Below are positions 9,059 to 17,533 of a stretch of 64,000 nucleotides of DNA, piece by piece; position 1 is the first letter of the stretch; each line of letters begins with the position of its first letter. The notes below the pieces were generated by a model. It was not told the origin of the DNA, ran no database searches, and was given only the letters and a program-made list of their open reading frames with translations. The stretch covers positions 3,477,001-3,541,000 of the forward strand of contig NC_008570.1 of NCBI RefSeq assembly GCF_000014805.1, given 5' to 3'. The DNA is from Aeromonas hydrophila subsp. hydrophila ATCC 7966 (GTDB lineage Bacteria; Pseudomonadota; Gammaproteobacteria; Enterobacterales; Aeromonadaceae). The translations under genes were made by a program, and so were the position numbers.

Positions 9059-9322
9059 TTACTTGGGTTGCAGCGAGCCGCCTGCCAGCTTCTCGCACAG
9101 CCCCTTGGGCACCACCACGAAGGCGTCACCCTGAGCATCCATCTTGGCGGTACCGGCGCAGGAACTGGTTTTGGTCGCGCAGTCGTTCTTGCTCGCCTTC
9201 ACCACCCCGTAGCACTTCTCCTTCTCATCGGCCGCCATGGCAGGGGCGGCGATAAACTGGGCGCCGAGGGCCAGCAGACCGGTCATGGCGGAGGCGATGG
9301 CAGTGCTCTTTTTAACGTTCAT
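9059..9322 (-). CDS. bufA: DUF2282 Cys-rich secreted precursor peptide (bufferin-like)
   Basis: An 87-residue peptide with an N-terminal signal sequence ending near AAPAMA-AD and a short mature part with four cysteines (37, 48, 55, 76) in the order EKCYGV, KNDCAT, SSCAGTA and VPKGLCEKL. This is the signature of the DUF2282 family, whose members in Caulobacter are the copper-binding bufferins. There the cysteines are modified by the DUF692/DUF2063 pair and the peptide is sent to the periplasm. AAGGAA precedes the ATG with good spacing. It is the first gene of the bufA-bufB-bufC-doxX operon. No recognisable sigma-factor or metal-regulator gene lies beside it, so its regulator is probably elsewhere. 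Confidence 0.9.
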   Translation of the reverse strand: MNVKKSTAIASAMTGLLALGAQFIAAPAMAADEKEKCYGVVKASKNDCATKTSSCAGTAKMDAQGDAFVVVPKGLCEKLAGGSLQPK

Positions 9323-9560
9323 TCTCTGTTCCTTCTGATTGTGTGTGGTGTGCCCGATCGGTCACGACCGGATGCCCTCCATAGAACCGGGGCGCCGGCG
9401 AATTGATTTCAAAAAAAATGCAAAATCGGCACATCTATAAAAAACACAATTGGCAACAGGCTGTTTTTAAAGGGTTATCTCATTCATCTTTCAAATGTCC
9501 TTTCGCCATGAAGATGTGTTCTACGCAACCCTGTTTCCGCCAATCCCAGGGATGCAGGCA

Positions 9561-9587
9561 ATAAAAAACCCCGCCACAGGGCGGGGT
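9561..9587 (-). terminator. Intrinsic terminator (second of two)
   Basis: An 8-bp stem (9568-9575 with 9580-9587) is followed on the minus strand by TTTTTTAT. It lies about 100 bases beyond the stop of the small gene at 9681, behind another hairpin at 9639-9665, and would shield bufA from read-through. Confidence 0.75.
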
Positions 9588-9638
9588 CTGATTGGCACGA
9601 TACAACCGTGCAGGCATCGGCGGCCGGGACTTAATGAC

Positions 9639-9667
9639 AAAAAAGACAGCCGCAGCTGTCTTTTTCA
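9639..9667. terminator. Bidirectional terminator
   Basis: A hairpin with stem GACAGC/GCTGTC flanked by AAAAAA on one side and TTTTT on the other (9639-9665), 14 bases after the stop of the minus-strand gene at 9681. The symmetrical A/T flanks let it work in both directions. Confidence 0.8.
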
Positions 9668-9680
9668 ATTGAAACCTGAC

Positions 9681-9881
9681 TTAGTAGAAGATCCGCTCGC
9701 CACGCTCGCTCATCTTGAGCCATACCGGCTTGGTGCTGGTCTTGTTCCAGATCCGGTGCAGATAGCTGTAGAAACGGGCCCGATCGCTGCGAAACAGCAT
9801 CACGGGGAAAGCCAGCATACCCACCAGCAGCACATAGATGCGACGAAGAATTATCTGAGTCAGGGAATAGGGATGAAACAT
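9681..9881 (-). CDS. Small membrane-associated protein, function unknown
   Basis: 66 residues, basic overall (net positive) with one hydrophobic segment (IYVLLVGMLAFPVMLF, about residues 15-30) followed by a conserved-looking charged tail (RSDRARFYSYLHRIWNK ... WLKMSERGERIFY). I do not recognise the family. It is believable as a gene because AAGGAG stands seven bases before the ATG and two terminators follow its stop. The longer frame to 9929 has no ribosome site. It is a single gene. Confidence 0.68.
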   Translation of the reverse strand: MFHPYSLTQIILRRIYVLLVGMLAFPVMLFRSDRARFYSYLHRIWNKTSTKPVWLKMSERGERIFY

Positions 9882-10095
9882 GATAGAACTCCTTACTGGT
9901 AAGACCACTGAGCAAAGATTACTCCACAATTTGTAGGATTACTACACCAAGATTCCCATTTTTTTGCAAAAAGATCCCTTAAAAGCCTTAAAGTGAAATT
10001 GGGTTACATCCATTAACTTACAGGCAACAAAAGCTGGCAAAGCAGCTCCCGTCGACCAGATTTAATGAGTTGGCACTCAAGATGGAGTCGGTGCG

Positions 10096-10389
10096 ATGAA
10101 ACCCGCAGAAATGGCGATCATAGGGATACTGGGCCTGCTGCTCTGGTCGGAATGGCAGGATTGGCAGCTCAACCAGGCCGACAGCATCACGCTGGCCTAC
10201 AAGGGAGCACCGACCGTCAGCATGTGGCAATGCGGCCAGTTGAAACAGAAGATGATGGATGTGACCGAACACTCGGCCGAAGTGCAGTTTCAATACCGGG
10301 GACAGGACCTGACGCAGGTCAACCGCTATCTGGAGCGGGAGTGGCAGCAGCAGGGCTGTGAGCAGCTGTTGTTGCAGCAAGGATATTGA
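10096..10389 (+). CDS. Small hypothetical protein with N-terminal anchor
   Basis: 97 residues. Residues ~5-17 (EMAIIGILGLLLW) form a short hydrophobic anchor or uncleaved signal, and the remainder is soluble with two cysteines (in MWQCGQL and QQGCEQL). No family was recognised. GGAG stands eight bases before the ATG and codon usage looks like that of its neighbours. It runs toward the convergent tRNA genes, ending 60 bases before tRNA-Cys. Confidence 0.6.
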   Translation: MKPAEMAIIGILGLLLWSEWQDWQLNQADSITLAYKGAPTVSMWQCGQLKQKMMDVTEHSAEVQFQYRGQDLTQVNRYLEREWQQQGCEQLLLQQGY

Positions 10390-10449
10390 GCAGAGCGATC
10401 CGCACCGGGCTGTTGTGATGAGAATGCGTTATGGGATGAAACAAGAAGA

Positions 10450-10523
10450 TGGAGGCACGTTCCGGAGTCGAACCGGACTAAACGGATTTGCAATCCGCTG
10501 CATAACCGCTTTGCTAACGCGCC
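10450..10523 (-). tRNA. cysT: tRNA-Cys (GCA)
   Basis: A 74-base cloverleaf on the minus strand starting GGCGCG and ending TCCA, so the CCA is genome-encoded. The anticodon loop reads TTGCAAA with anticodon GCA between GCGGA and TCCG stem arms, and the T-loop is GGTTCGACTCC. It is 55 bases downstream of tRNA-Gly and probably on the same transcript; the tRNA-Leu that follows in E. coli (glyW-cysT-leuZ) is absent. Confidence 0.96.
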
Positions 10524-10578
10524 ATGCTGACAAGGCATTGCCTTGAAAGTGATATCCATGATTGGTGCCATGGAAAAT

Positions 10579-10654
<76 letters not shown>

Positions 10655-10692
10655 CTGTACTGCTTGCTGCCAGTTACCTGACAACGAGGCGC

Positions 10693-10720
10693 ATTATACG
10701 TACCCCGAGCGCGGGCACAA
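10693..10720 (-). promoter_or_regulatory. Promoter of the tRNA-Gly/tRNA-Cys transcript
   Basis: Reading the minus strand, a perfect -10 TATAAT (10693-10698) stands 16 bases after TTGTGC (10715-10720) and is followed by a GC-rich discriminator GCGCC. That discriminator is typical of stable-RNA promoters under stringent control. The transcription start would be about 30 bases before the tRNA-Gly 5' end. Confidence 0.75.
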
Positions 10721-10903
10721 CCCTTTTTTCGCACTTTGAGCCCTTTCCCGTGCTGTTTGCTCAGGGTTTAGACGGCTTGCCCAAAAAATCCGCACCAGGC
10801 TGTGACCCCACAGGCGAATTTGAGATAAAGTCATTGAAATGATTAGCCTTTAGTCAGAGACTTGCTGCGGTTAGTAACCGGATTCTCAATTGAAAATCAC
10901 CCG

Positions 10904-13900
10904 ATGAAATGGATCTTCAAGCCCCGTGGGCTCAGGCCGCAGCTGATGCTGGCATTTTTCATGCTAGCCATGGTGCCCTTCCTGGTCGTCACCCTGTTTT
11001 TCCTCTATAGCCACGGCAAGGATCTCACCACCCAGACTTCCAACCATCTGGTTTCCGTTCGCAACATCAAGAAGAACCAGCTGGAAGACTATTTCGGCAA
11101 CCTCAAAGAGCAGATCATCAACTTCTCCCAGCAGGATTTTGCCGGCAACAGTATCGGTCGCTTCTATGGCTTCACCGGTGCCTTCGAGAAACTCGGCACC
11201 ACACCGCAGGAGGCCCGCGCCCGTGCCCAGGCCCGCTATGTGCCGGGCTCCTGGGATCAGCTGCAAAAACCCGACAGCACCAGCGACATCGAACCCTCCA
11301 TCAGCGCCCTGATCCTGGCGGACGAGATGTATGGCCGGGTGCACCAGCGCTTTCACCGCGGCTACGCCGACATGGTGCGCAAGTCCAACTACAGCGACAT
11401 CTTTCTCATCGATCTCAACGGCGACGTGGTCTATTCGGTCACCAAGCACGCCAACTTCGCCACCAACCTGCTCTCCGGCCCCTACCAGTCGAGCGGCCTT
11501 GGCAGCACCTTTGCCAAGATCAAGCGCCGCCTCGACGGTGGCCAGAAGCCGCAGCAGATCTTCGAGTTCACCGATTTTGGCCGCAACGAGCTGACCGGCC
11601 AGGTGGTCGCCTACATGGCGGCCCCAGTGATGCAATACGACTATGTGCGCGGCGTGGTGATCTTCGAGCTGCTGCCTGACAAGCTCAACCAGATCATGGC
11701 GGAGCGGGAAGGGCTCGGCGAGACCGGCGAAACCATCCTCATCGGCCCGGACAAGCGGATGCGGGCCAACGCCTGGCTGGCACCTGAATTCAGCGTGGAG
11801 AATAGCTTTCGCCCCAACTTCCGGCCGCTGCAGACCCCGCTGGTGGTCAAGGCACTCTCCGGCGAGCAGGGGGTCGGGCTGTTTCGCTCCTACCACGATG
11901 ACGAGGTGCTGGCCGCCTACACCCAGGTGAAGGTGTTCGACACCGAGTGGGCCTTCATCGCCGAGATCTCCACCAGCGAGGCTTATCGCCCCATCCGCCA
12001 GCTGGAGACCCTGGTGATCCTGCTGGGGGCCGGCTCCCTGCTGCTGCTGATCCTCTTCTCCCGCTGGCTCTCCCACTCCATCACGGCGCCGCTGCGCTCC
12101 CTCACCGCCGCCGCCGAACAGGTGGCCGACGGCGCGCTGGATCACCCCATCGCCATCGAACGTACCGACGATGACATCGACCGGCTCGCCCAGGCGTTTC
12201 GCCACATGCAGCGCTCGGTGAAGGACAAGATCGAACTCATCGAGCGCCAGACCCAGGAGCTGCAGCAGCAGGTCAAGCTGACCCACAAGCAGAACCTCAG
12301 TCTGCAGCAGGCGGACAAGCTCAAGGATGAACTGCTGGCCAACACCTCTCACGAGCTGCGCACCCCTATTCACGGCATCAAGGGGATGGCCGAGTCCATG
12401 CTTGCCAGCCAGCAGGATTTGACCGAAGGGCAGCAAAAACAGCTGGGGCTCATCATCAAAAGCGCCGACGGCCTGGCCCGGCTGGTGGACGATCTGCTCG
12501 ACTACCACCAGATGCGTTACGGCCAGCTGGAGATCCACCCCCAGCCGGTCTCCTCCAAGGGGGTCATCCGGCTGGTGCTGGATCTCTGCCAGCACCTGGT
12601 ACAGGCCAAGCCACTGACTCTGGTGGACATCAGCCCGGTGGAGCTGCCGCCGGTGCTGGCCGACGAGCAGCGGCTCGAACAGGTGCTCTACAACCTGGTG
12701 GGCAACGCCATCAAGTACACGCCGCAGGGCAAGGTGGTGCTGAGCGCCCTGGTGGAGGGCAATTTCCTGCGCATCAAGGTGACCGACACCGGTATCGGCA
12801 TAGCCCCGGATCACCTGGAGCACATCTTCGAGCCGCTGGTGCAGATGAGCCCGGAGGTCAGCAAGCAGGGGGCCGGCCTCGGCCTCTCCATCACCCGCCA
12901 GCTGGTGCACCTGATGGGGGGCGAGCTGTTCGTGGAGAGCGAGCCGAGCGTCGGCTCCACCTTCGCCTTCACCCTGCCGCTCGCCAGTGGCAAGGCGGGC
13001 AGCCTGACCCTCGACAGCCGCCAGATCGAACACCAGCTGGTGCGCCAGCAGCCGCTGATCCTGCCGGACTGGGAGAGCGATGACCTCCCCCCTCCCCCCG
13101 AGGATGCGCCCCTCATCCTGGTGGTGGACGACGAGCCCATCAATTTGCACATCCTGCGCCACCTGCTGCAGCCCTGCGGTTATCGCATCCTGCCCAGCAG
13201 CGACGGCCACGATGCGCTGGCCAAGCTGGCCCAGGAGCCGGTCGACCTCATCCTGCTGGACGTGATGATGCCCACCCTCTCCGGTTTCGACGTCTGCCGC
13301 CGGCTGCGCCAGCAGCACCCGAAGGAGAAGCTGCCGGTACTGCTGCTCACCGCCCTCAACCAGCCCAAGGACATCGAGGAGGGCTTCAACGCCGGCGCCA
13401 ACGACTATCTCGTCAAACCCTTCTGCAAGGAGGAGCTGTTCGCCCGGGTCAGGGCCCTGCTGGAAGCCAGCGCCGGGCGCGCTTCTCTGGTAGAGAACCG
13501 CTTGCTCAAGCAGGAGATAGAGCACCGTCTGCTGCTGCAGGAGCAGTTGCATCAGGATCAGGAGCGACTGCTGGGTCTGCTCGGCGAAGGGGCCGACCCC
13601 ATGGTGTTCATCGATGGTCAGAGCACAGTGCTGTTCGCCTCGCGGGCGCTGGCCCGCCTGCTGGGCCAGGAGCCGGAAGCCATGGAGGGGCAACCGCTTG
13701 ACGACTGGCTGGCCAGCCCGCTGACCAGCCAGTGGCCCGATCTGCACGATCGGGGGGAGCAGCAGCTGGCGTTTCTGGTGGCCGGCCAGAAAGACGAGCT
13801 CAATGCCCGCGCCCTGCCCATCAGCCTGGGGGGCCAGGCCGCCTTTGCCCTCACCCTCAGCACCGAGCTGCGGCAGGACGAGAACCGGGTGATGGCGCTG

Positions 13901-14341
13901 GAGAACGCCCTCAAGAGCCTGTCCCGCCAGGCCATCATCGAAGATGGCCAGCTGCTGGGCGAGCTGAGCCGGCTGGGCGGGGAGTTCCGCTCGCTCGCCG
14001 ACGACCTCATCCGCCAGCAGGATGACGAGCCCTTGCGCCGCGCCCTGGTGGACACCATGCGGCTCACCCTGGATGCCTGGCAGCAGAGCACCGGCAAGGG
14101 CAAGATAGTGCTGGCGGAGAAGAGCAAGCTGTGGCGGGTCTACATGGACCGCTCCAGCCCGCAGACCCGCACCCTCGACAAGTACCTGAGCCTGGATACT
14201 CTGCCCAAGGCGCCGCGCTGGAAAACGGTGGTCGCCACCGCCGAGTATGTGCTGAGCCACGGCCCACTCAACGAGGCACAGCGCCAGCAGCTGCACCACA
14301 GCGCCCAGACCCTGCGTCAGCTCGCCAACCGCAAGCCCTGA
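10904..14341 (+). CDS. chiS: Hybrid sensor kinase and DNA-binding chitin regulator ChiS
   Basis: 1145 residues. Order: membrane segment ~13-35, a large periplasmic sensor to ~366, membrane segment ~367-390, HAMP, HisKA with ANTSHELRTPIHG (phospho-acceptor His483), ATPase domain (NAIKYTP, DTGIGI, GAGLGLS), receiver domain (ILVVDDEP, Asp786 in LLDVMMP, Lys in YLVKPF), a PAS-like stretch, and a C-terminal domain of ~100 residues (LWRVYMDRSSPQTRTLDKYL onward). The architecture, the position directly upstream of the chitobiose operon and the C-terminal domain match Vibrio cholerae ChiS, a sensor that binds DNA itself and activates the chb operon when chitobiose occupies the periplasmic binding protein. 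His and Asp sit at the Vibrio positions plus 14. The start at 10904 is chosen because it begins the first hydrophobic segment; an in-frame TTG at 10862 is possible. Confidence 0.92.
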   Translation: MKWIFKPRGLRPQLMLAFFMLAMVPFLVVTLFFLYSHGKDLTTQTSNHLVSVRNIKKNQLEDYFGNLKEQIINFSQQDFAGNSIGRFYGFTGAFEKLGTTPQEARARAQARYVPGSWDQLQKPDSTSDIEPSISALILADEMYGRVHQRFHRGYADMVRKSNYSDIFLIDLNGDVVYSVTKHANFATNLLSGPYQSSGLGSTFAKIKRRLDGGQKPQQIFEFTDFGRNELTGQVVAYMAAPVMQYDYVRGVVIFELLPDKLNQIMAEREGLGETGETILIGPDKRMRANAWLAPEFSVENSFRPNFRPLQTPLVVKALSGEQGVGLFRSYHDDEVLAAYTQVKVFDTEWAFIAEISTSEAYRPIRQLETLVILLGAGSLLLLILFSRWLSHSITAPLRSLTAAAEQVADGALDHPIAIERTDDDIDRLAQAFRHMQRSVKDKIELIERQTQELQQQVKLTHKQNLSLQQADKLKDELLANTSHELRTPIHGIKGMAESMLASQQDLTEGQQKQLGLIIKSADGLARLVDDLLDYHQMRYGQLEIHPQPVSSKGVIRLVLDLCQHLVQAKPLTLVDISPVELPPVLADEQRLEQVLYNLVGNAIKYTPQGKVVLSALVEGNFLRIKVTDTGIGIAPDHLEHIFEPLVQMSPEVSKQGAGLGLSITRQLVHLMGGELFVESEPSVGSTFAFTLPLASGKAGSLTLDSRQIEHQLVRQQPLILPDWESDDLPPPPEDAPLILVVDDEPINLHILRHLLQPCGYRILPSSDGHDALAKLAQEPVDLILLDVMMPTLSGFDVCRRLRQQHPKEKLPVLLLTALNQPKDIEEGFNAGANDYLVKPFCKEELFARVRALLEASAGRASLVENRLLKQEIEHRLLLQEQLHQDQERLLGLLGEGADPMVFIDGQSTVLFASRALARLLGQEPEAMEGQPLDDWLASPLTSQWPDLHDRGEQQLAFLVAGQKDELNARALPISLGGQAAFALTLSTELRQDENRVMALENALKSLSRQAIIEDGQLLGELSRLGGEFRSLADDLIRQQDDEPLRRALVDTMRLTLDAWQQSTGKGKIVLAEKSKLWRVYMDRSSPQTRTLDKYLSLDTLPKAPRWKTVVATAEYVLSHGPLNEAQRQQLHHSAQTLRQLANRKP

Positions 14342-14359
14342 TATCCACCGCCCAATCTG

Positions 14360-14395
14360 CGCCCTGGCTCACACTTGCCAGGGCGGTTTTTTTTT
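14360..14395 (+). terminator. chiS terminator
   Basis: A 9-bp stem (14360-14368 with 14377-14385) followed by G and nine T, 18 bases after the chiS stop. It separates chiS from the chb operon, so the operon needs its own promoter. Confidence 0.92.
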
Positions 14396-14545
14396 GTGCA
14401 GAATTAAGCCTTCGCCATACGTCAAAACGAGAGCCGATCCAATTCACACAATTGTCATGGAAGGTCGATTGACAGGGACTTATTACGCCAAAGTAATTAA
14501 CATAACCTTATGATTTAAATCGAGTTAAAAGCGGTTTTGACGAAA

Positions 14546-14580
14546 TTGACGTGAGGGCGTCGATTTTTACGATATCGACG
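14546..14580 (+). promoter_or_regulatory. Candidate chb promoter with overlapping inverted repeat
   Basis: TTGACG (14546-14551) is followed after 16 bases by TACGAT (14568-14573). The -10 falls inside the inverted repeat CGTCGAT/ATCGACG (14558-14580), a plausible place for a regulator. A second weaker candidate starts at TTGACA (14469-14474). Either would leave a leader of 150-230 bases. Assigning these to ChiS or another factor is inference. Confidence 0.35.
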
Positions 14581-14743
14581 ATCTGAACAGTTGTTGTTTT
14601 CCTGTTAACTCTGCTTTGCTAGGGACGTTGGATGACACAACTACAAGGGTGCAAAACCTGGCCAACATTGAGGGCCGACCTCCCCAGCATGCGAAGTCGG
14701 TGCTCAAATCCAAACAAGGAATATAAATAAGAAAGGAAATAAT

Positions 14744-16429
14744 ATGCTTGCCAAAGTATCCAAAATCTCTACTGCTGTAATGCTGGGCACCATGATGCTT
14801 GCCGGCGCTGCCGGCAACGCCATGGCGGCCGACAACAAGACGGTGCTGACCCTGGTCGCACAACAGGAGACCGCGTGGGTCAAAAACTTCAACCCCTTCC
14901 TGCAAGCGGGTCTGTTGCACACCACTCGTCACTTCATCTATGAACCGCTGGTGATCTTCAACGATATGCAGGGTGGCAAACCCGTCTATCGTCTGGCCAC
15001 CCACTACGAGTTCAGCAAGGACCTCAAGTCCGTCACCTTCGATCTGCGTGACGGCGTGAAGTGGTCGGACGGTCAGCCGTTTACCGCCGATGACATCCTG
15101 TTCTCCTTCAATCTGGTCAAGGCCAACAAGGCGCTGGACGAGCGCTCAATCTGGACCCAGATCAAGAGCGTCGAGAAGCTGGCCCCCAACAAGGTCAAGT
15201 TCGAGCTGACCGACGTCAACACCAACGTGGTGAACGATCTGGTACTGGTACCCATCGTGCCCGAGCACCAGTGGAAATCGGTGAAAGATCCGGTCGCCTT
15301 CACCAACGACAAGCCGGTCGGCACCGGTCCCTTCACCGAAGTGGACAACTTCTCCGCCCAGCTCTACACCCAGTGCCGCAACCCGCACTACTGGGACAAC
15401 GCCAACCTCTCCATCGACTGCCTGCGCATGCCGCAGATGGCCACCAACGACCAGGTACTGGCCGCGGTGATGAAGGGTGACGTGGACTGGTTCGGCTCCT
15501 TCGTGCCGGACATCGAGCGCCTCTACGTCGGCAACGATCCGAAGAACAACAAGTACTGGTTCCCGGCCTCCGGCACGGTGGCGTTCAACGTCAACTTCCA
15601 GGCCAAGAAACCGGGCAACCACGAAGCCTTCAACGACATCAACTTCCGTCGCGCCTTCTCCATGGCGATGGATCGCCAGTCCATGGTGGATATCGCGGGC
15701 TATGGCTACCCCACCGTCAACGAGTACCCGTCAGGGCTCGGCAAAGCCTTTGACTCCTGGAACAACCCGGAAGTGGACAAGAAGTACGGCAAGTACAACA
15801 AGTTCGATCTGGAAGGCGCCAAGGCCCTGCTGAAACAGGCCGGCTACAAGGATTGTGACGGCGACAAGTTCCTCGACACCCCCACCTGCCAGAAGATCGA
15901 GTTCAAGGTGCTGGTACCGAACGGCTGGACCGACTGGGTCAACACCGCCCAGATCGGCGTGGAAGGGCTGCAAGCACTGGGCCTGAACGCCAAGACCGCC
16001 ACCCCGGAAGCCACCGTCTGGACTGAAAACCTCATCACCGGTGACTTCGACGTCGCCCTGCAGGGTTACTTTGCCGGTGCCAACCCGCACAAGTACTTCG
16101 AAACGGCCTTCCACTCCCGCAACATGGGTGAGCGCGGCAACCGCTTTGCGGCGCCCCGCTACAAGGATCCAGCGCTGGACAAGCTGATCGACGACTTTAC
16201 CCAGACCGCCGATGCCGCCAAGCAGAAGGAGATCATGTTCGAGATCCAGGACAGGGTCGGTGCCAACCAGACCATCATCCCGGTATTCAACAACCCGACC
16301 TGGTACGAATACAGCACCAAGCGTTTCCACGGCTGGTTCAGTGCCGACAACCCGGTCGCCAAGCCGCAGGTTCACCCGGACACCCCGGAGCGTCTGCTGC
16401 ACGTGTTGTCACTCAAGCCGAACAGCTAA
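14744..16429 (+). CDS. Chitobiose-binding periplasmic protein (CBP), SBP_bac_5 family
   Basis: 561 residues beginning with a classic Sec signal peptide (cleavage near GNAMAA-DN). The mature protein is a dipeptide/oligopeptide-type solute-binding protein: DLRDGVKWSDGQPFTADD and the family body to the C-terminus. Its place directly after chiS and before two permeases and two ATPases matches the chitin-oligosaccharide binding protein of Vibrio. That protein both feeds the (GlcNAc)2 transporter and holds ChiS inactive until ligand is bound. AGAAAGGAAAT before the ATG is a strong ribosome site. A GC hairpin after the stop may let this gene be expressed above the permeases. Confidence 0.92.
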   Translation: MLAKVSKISTAVMLGTMMLAGAAGNAMAADNKTVLTLVAQQETAWVKNFNPFLQAGLLHTTRHFIYEPLVIFNDMQGGKPVYRLATHYEFSKDLKSVTFDLRDGVKWSDGQPFTADDILFSFNLVKANKALDERSIWTQIKSVEKLAPNKVKFELTDVNTNVVNDLVLVPIVPEHQWKSVKDPVAFTNDKPVGTGPFTEVDNFSAQLYTQCRNPHYWDNANLSIDCLRMPQMATNDQVLAAVMKGDVDWFGSFVPDIERLYVGNDPKNNKYWFPASGTVAFNVNFQAKKPGNHEAFNDINFRRAFSMAMDRQSMVDIAGYGYPTVNEYPSGLGKAFDSWNNPEVDKKYGKYNKFDLEGAKALLKQAGYKDCDGDKFLDTPTCQKIEFKVLVPNGWTDWVNTAQIGVEGLQALGLNAKTATPEATVWTENLITGDFDVALQGYFAGANPHKYFETAFHSRNMGERGNRFAAPRYKDPALDKLIDDFTQTADAAKQKEIMFEIQDRVGANQTIIPVFNNPTWYEYSTKRFHGWFSADNPVAKPQVHPDTPERLLHVLSLKPNS

Positions 16430-16437
16430 TCAATCCC

Positions 16438-16455
16438 GGCCCCCTGCGGGGGGCC
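16438..16455 (+). other. GC hairpin between binding protein and permease genes
   Basis: A 7-bp GC stem (16438-16444 with 16449-16455) 8 bases after the CBP stop, without an immediate T-run. In ABC operons such elements protect the upstream message and give excess binding protein; that role is inferred here. Confidence 0.45.
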
Positions 16456-16548
16456 CTCTTCCCCGCCCATCCCCCTTTTTTCCCGGCTCTGCCGGGGTTG
16501 GGGTAACTATGCCCGGCGCGGGGCGGACCAGCAGTAAAAGGTATCATC

Positions 16549-17532
16549 ATGGGATTCATACTGAGACGCTTTTCCTTCTATCTGGTCGCCTTTCTGGTGG
16601 CCGCCACCATCAACTTCCTGCTACCCAGAGCCATGCCGGGGGATCCCGTCTCCGTCATGTTTGCCCGGGCCGGCGCCATGATGGAACCCGCCGCCCTGGA
16701 AGCCCTCAAGGCCACCTTCGGGTTCGTGGACGGCCCCATCGGCACCCAATTTCTCACCTATGTGAAGAGTGTCTTCACCTGGGATCTCGGCACCTCGGTG
16801 CGCTACTACCCCCAACCGGTCGCCGACGTGCTCGGCCGCGCCATCGGCTGGACCCTGTTCCTGGTGGGCACCTCCACCATTCTGAGCTTCTCCATCGGTT
16901 CCATCGTCGGCATCTTCGCCGCCTGGCACCGGGGCGGACGCATGGACAGCTTCCTCTCCCCGCTCACCCTGGTGATGCAGGCCATTCCGCCGGTGGTCAT
17001 TTCGTTGCTGGCGCTCTTCCTGTTCGGAGTGAGCCTGGAATGGCTGCCCATCGGCTACGCCTACAGCCCGGAGATCAAGCCTGACTGGGGCTGGGAGCAC
17101 ATCAAGAGCATCCTGACCCACGCCATCATGCCGGTGGGCACCCTGGCCATGGTGCAGGTGGGGGGCTTTCTCATCACCATGCGCAACAACATGATCAACC
17201 TGCTGGGCGAAGACTACATCACCATGGCCAAGGCCAAGGGGCTCTCCAGCAACCGGGTGATCTTCAACTACGGCGCCCGCAACGCCATCTTGCCGAGCGT
17301 CACCGCCCTCTCCATGGCGCTGGGCTTCGTCATCGGCGGCTCCCTCATCACCGAGGTGATCTTCAACTACCCGGGACTGGGTCTGACCCTCTATCAGGGC
17401 ATTCTGGCCCGCGACTACCCGCTCATTCAGGGGCAGCTGCTCATCATGACCATCACCATGCTCAGCTTCAACTTCCTGGCCGACGTGCTCTACGTCTTCC
17501 TGGATCCCCGTCTGCGTACCGGAGGCAAATAA
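16549..17532 (+). CDS. Chitobiose ABC transporter permease 1 (DppB-like)
   Basis: 327 residues with about six membrane helices. The N-terminus GFILRRFSFYLVAFLVAATI is that of DppB/OppB permeases, and the cytoplasmic EAA loop that docks to the ATPase is DYITMAKAKGLSSNRVIFN. The family normally carries peptides, but this operon position is occupied in Vibrio by the (GlcNAc)2 permease. It ends one base before the next permease gene. Confidence 0.92.
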   Translation: MGFILRRFSFYLVAFLVAATINFLLPRAMPGDPVSVMFARAGAMMEPAALEALKATFGFVDGPIGTQFLTYVKSVFTWDLGTSVRYYPQPVADVLGRAIGWTLFLVGTSTILSFSIGSIVGIFAAWHRGGRMDSFLSPLTLVMQAIPPVVISLLALFLFGVSLEWLPIGYAYSPEIKPDWGWEHIKSILTHAIMPVGTLAMVQVGGFLITMRNNMINLLGEDYITMAKAKGLSSNRVIFNYGARNAILPSVTALSMALGFVIGGSLITEVIFNYPGLGLTLYQGILARDYPLIQGQLLIMTITMLSFNFLADVLYVFLDPRLRTGGK

Positions 17533-17533
17533 G

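Larger units (their letters stand above)
9323..9680. other. Intergenic stretch upstream of the bufferin-like operon
   Basis: 358 bases without a convincing gene. The part next to bufA (9323-9480) must hold its minus-strand promoter; it is AT-rich around 9401-9445, but I could not find a clear -35/-10 pair or a known metal-regulator box. The part near 9561-9667 holds two terminator hairpins for the small gene on the other side. Confidence 0.5.
14342..14743. other. chiS-chb intergenic regulatory region
   Basis: About 400 bases without a gene, AT-rich between 14396 and 14600, holding the chiS terminator, the operon promoter and a leader. This is where ChiS is expected to bind. A 7-bp inverted repeat (14558-14564 with 14574-14580) is the clearest symmetrical element. 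Confidence 0.6.

Noticed and set aside
9495..9902. 135-codon plus-strand frame between the bufferin operon and the small membrane gene
   Set aside because: It reads through two terminator hairpins and is antisense to a better-supported gene.
10070..10095. Sigma-54-like TGGCAC upstream of the small gene at 10096
   Set aside because: The GC dinucleotide required at the -12 element is not at the right distance.
10390..10449. A tRNA-Leu after tRNA-Cys, as in E. coli glyW-cysT-leuZ
   Set aside because: No cloverleaf or CCA end is present in the sequence downstream of tRNA-Cys.
10964..14299. 1111-codon minus-strand open frame opposite chiS
   Set aside because: Shadow of a GC-rich gene: no ribosome site, biased composition (Gln, Gly, His, Val) and no family resemblance, while the plus strand encodes a complete sensor kinase.
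14540..14565. Palindrome-like GACG...CGTC as a SlmA site (SlmA helps activate chb in Vibrio)
   Set aside because: It lacks the GTGAG/CTCAC symmetry of known SlmA sites.
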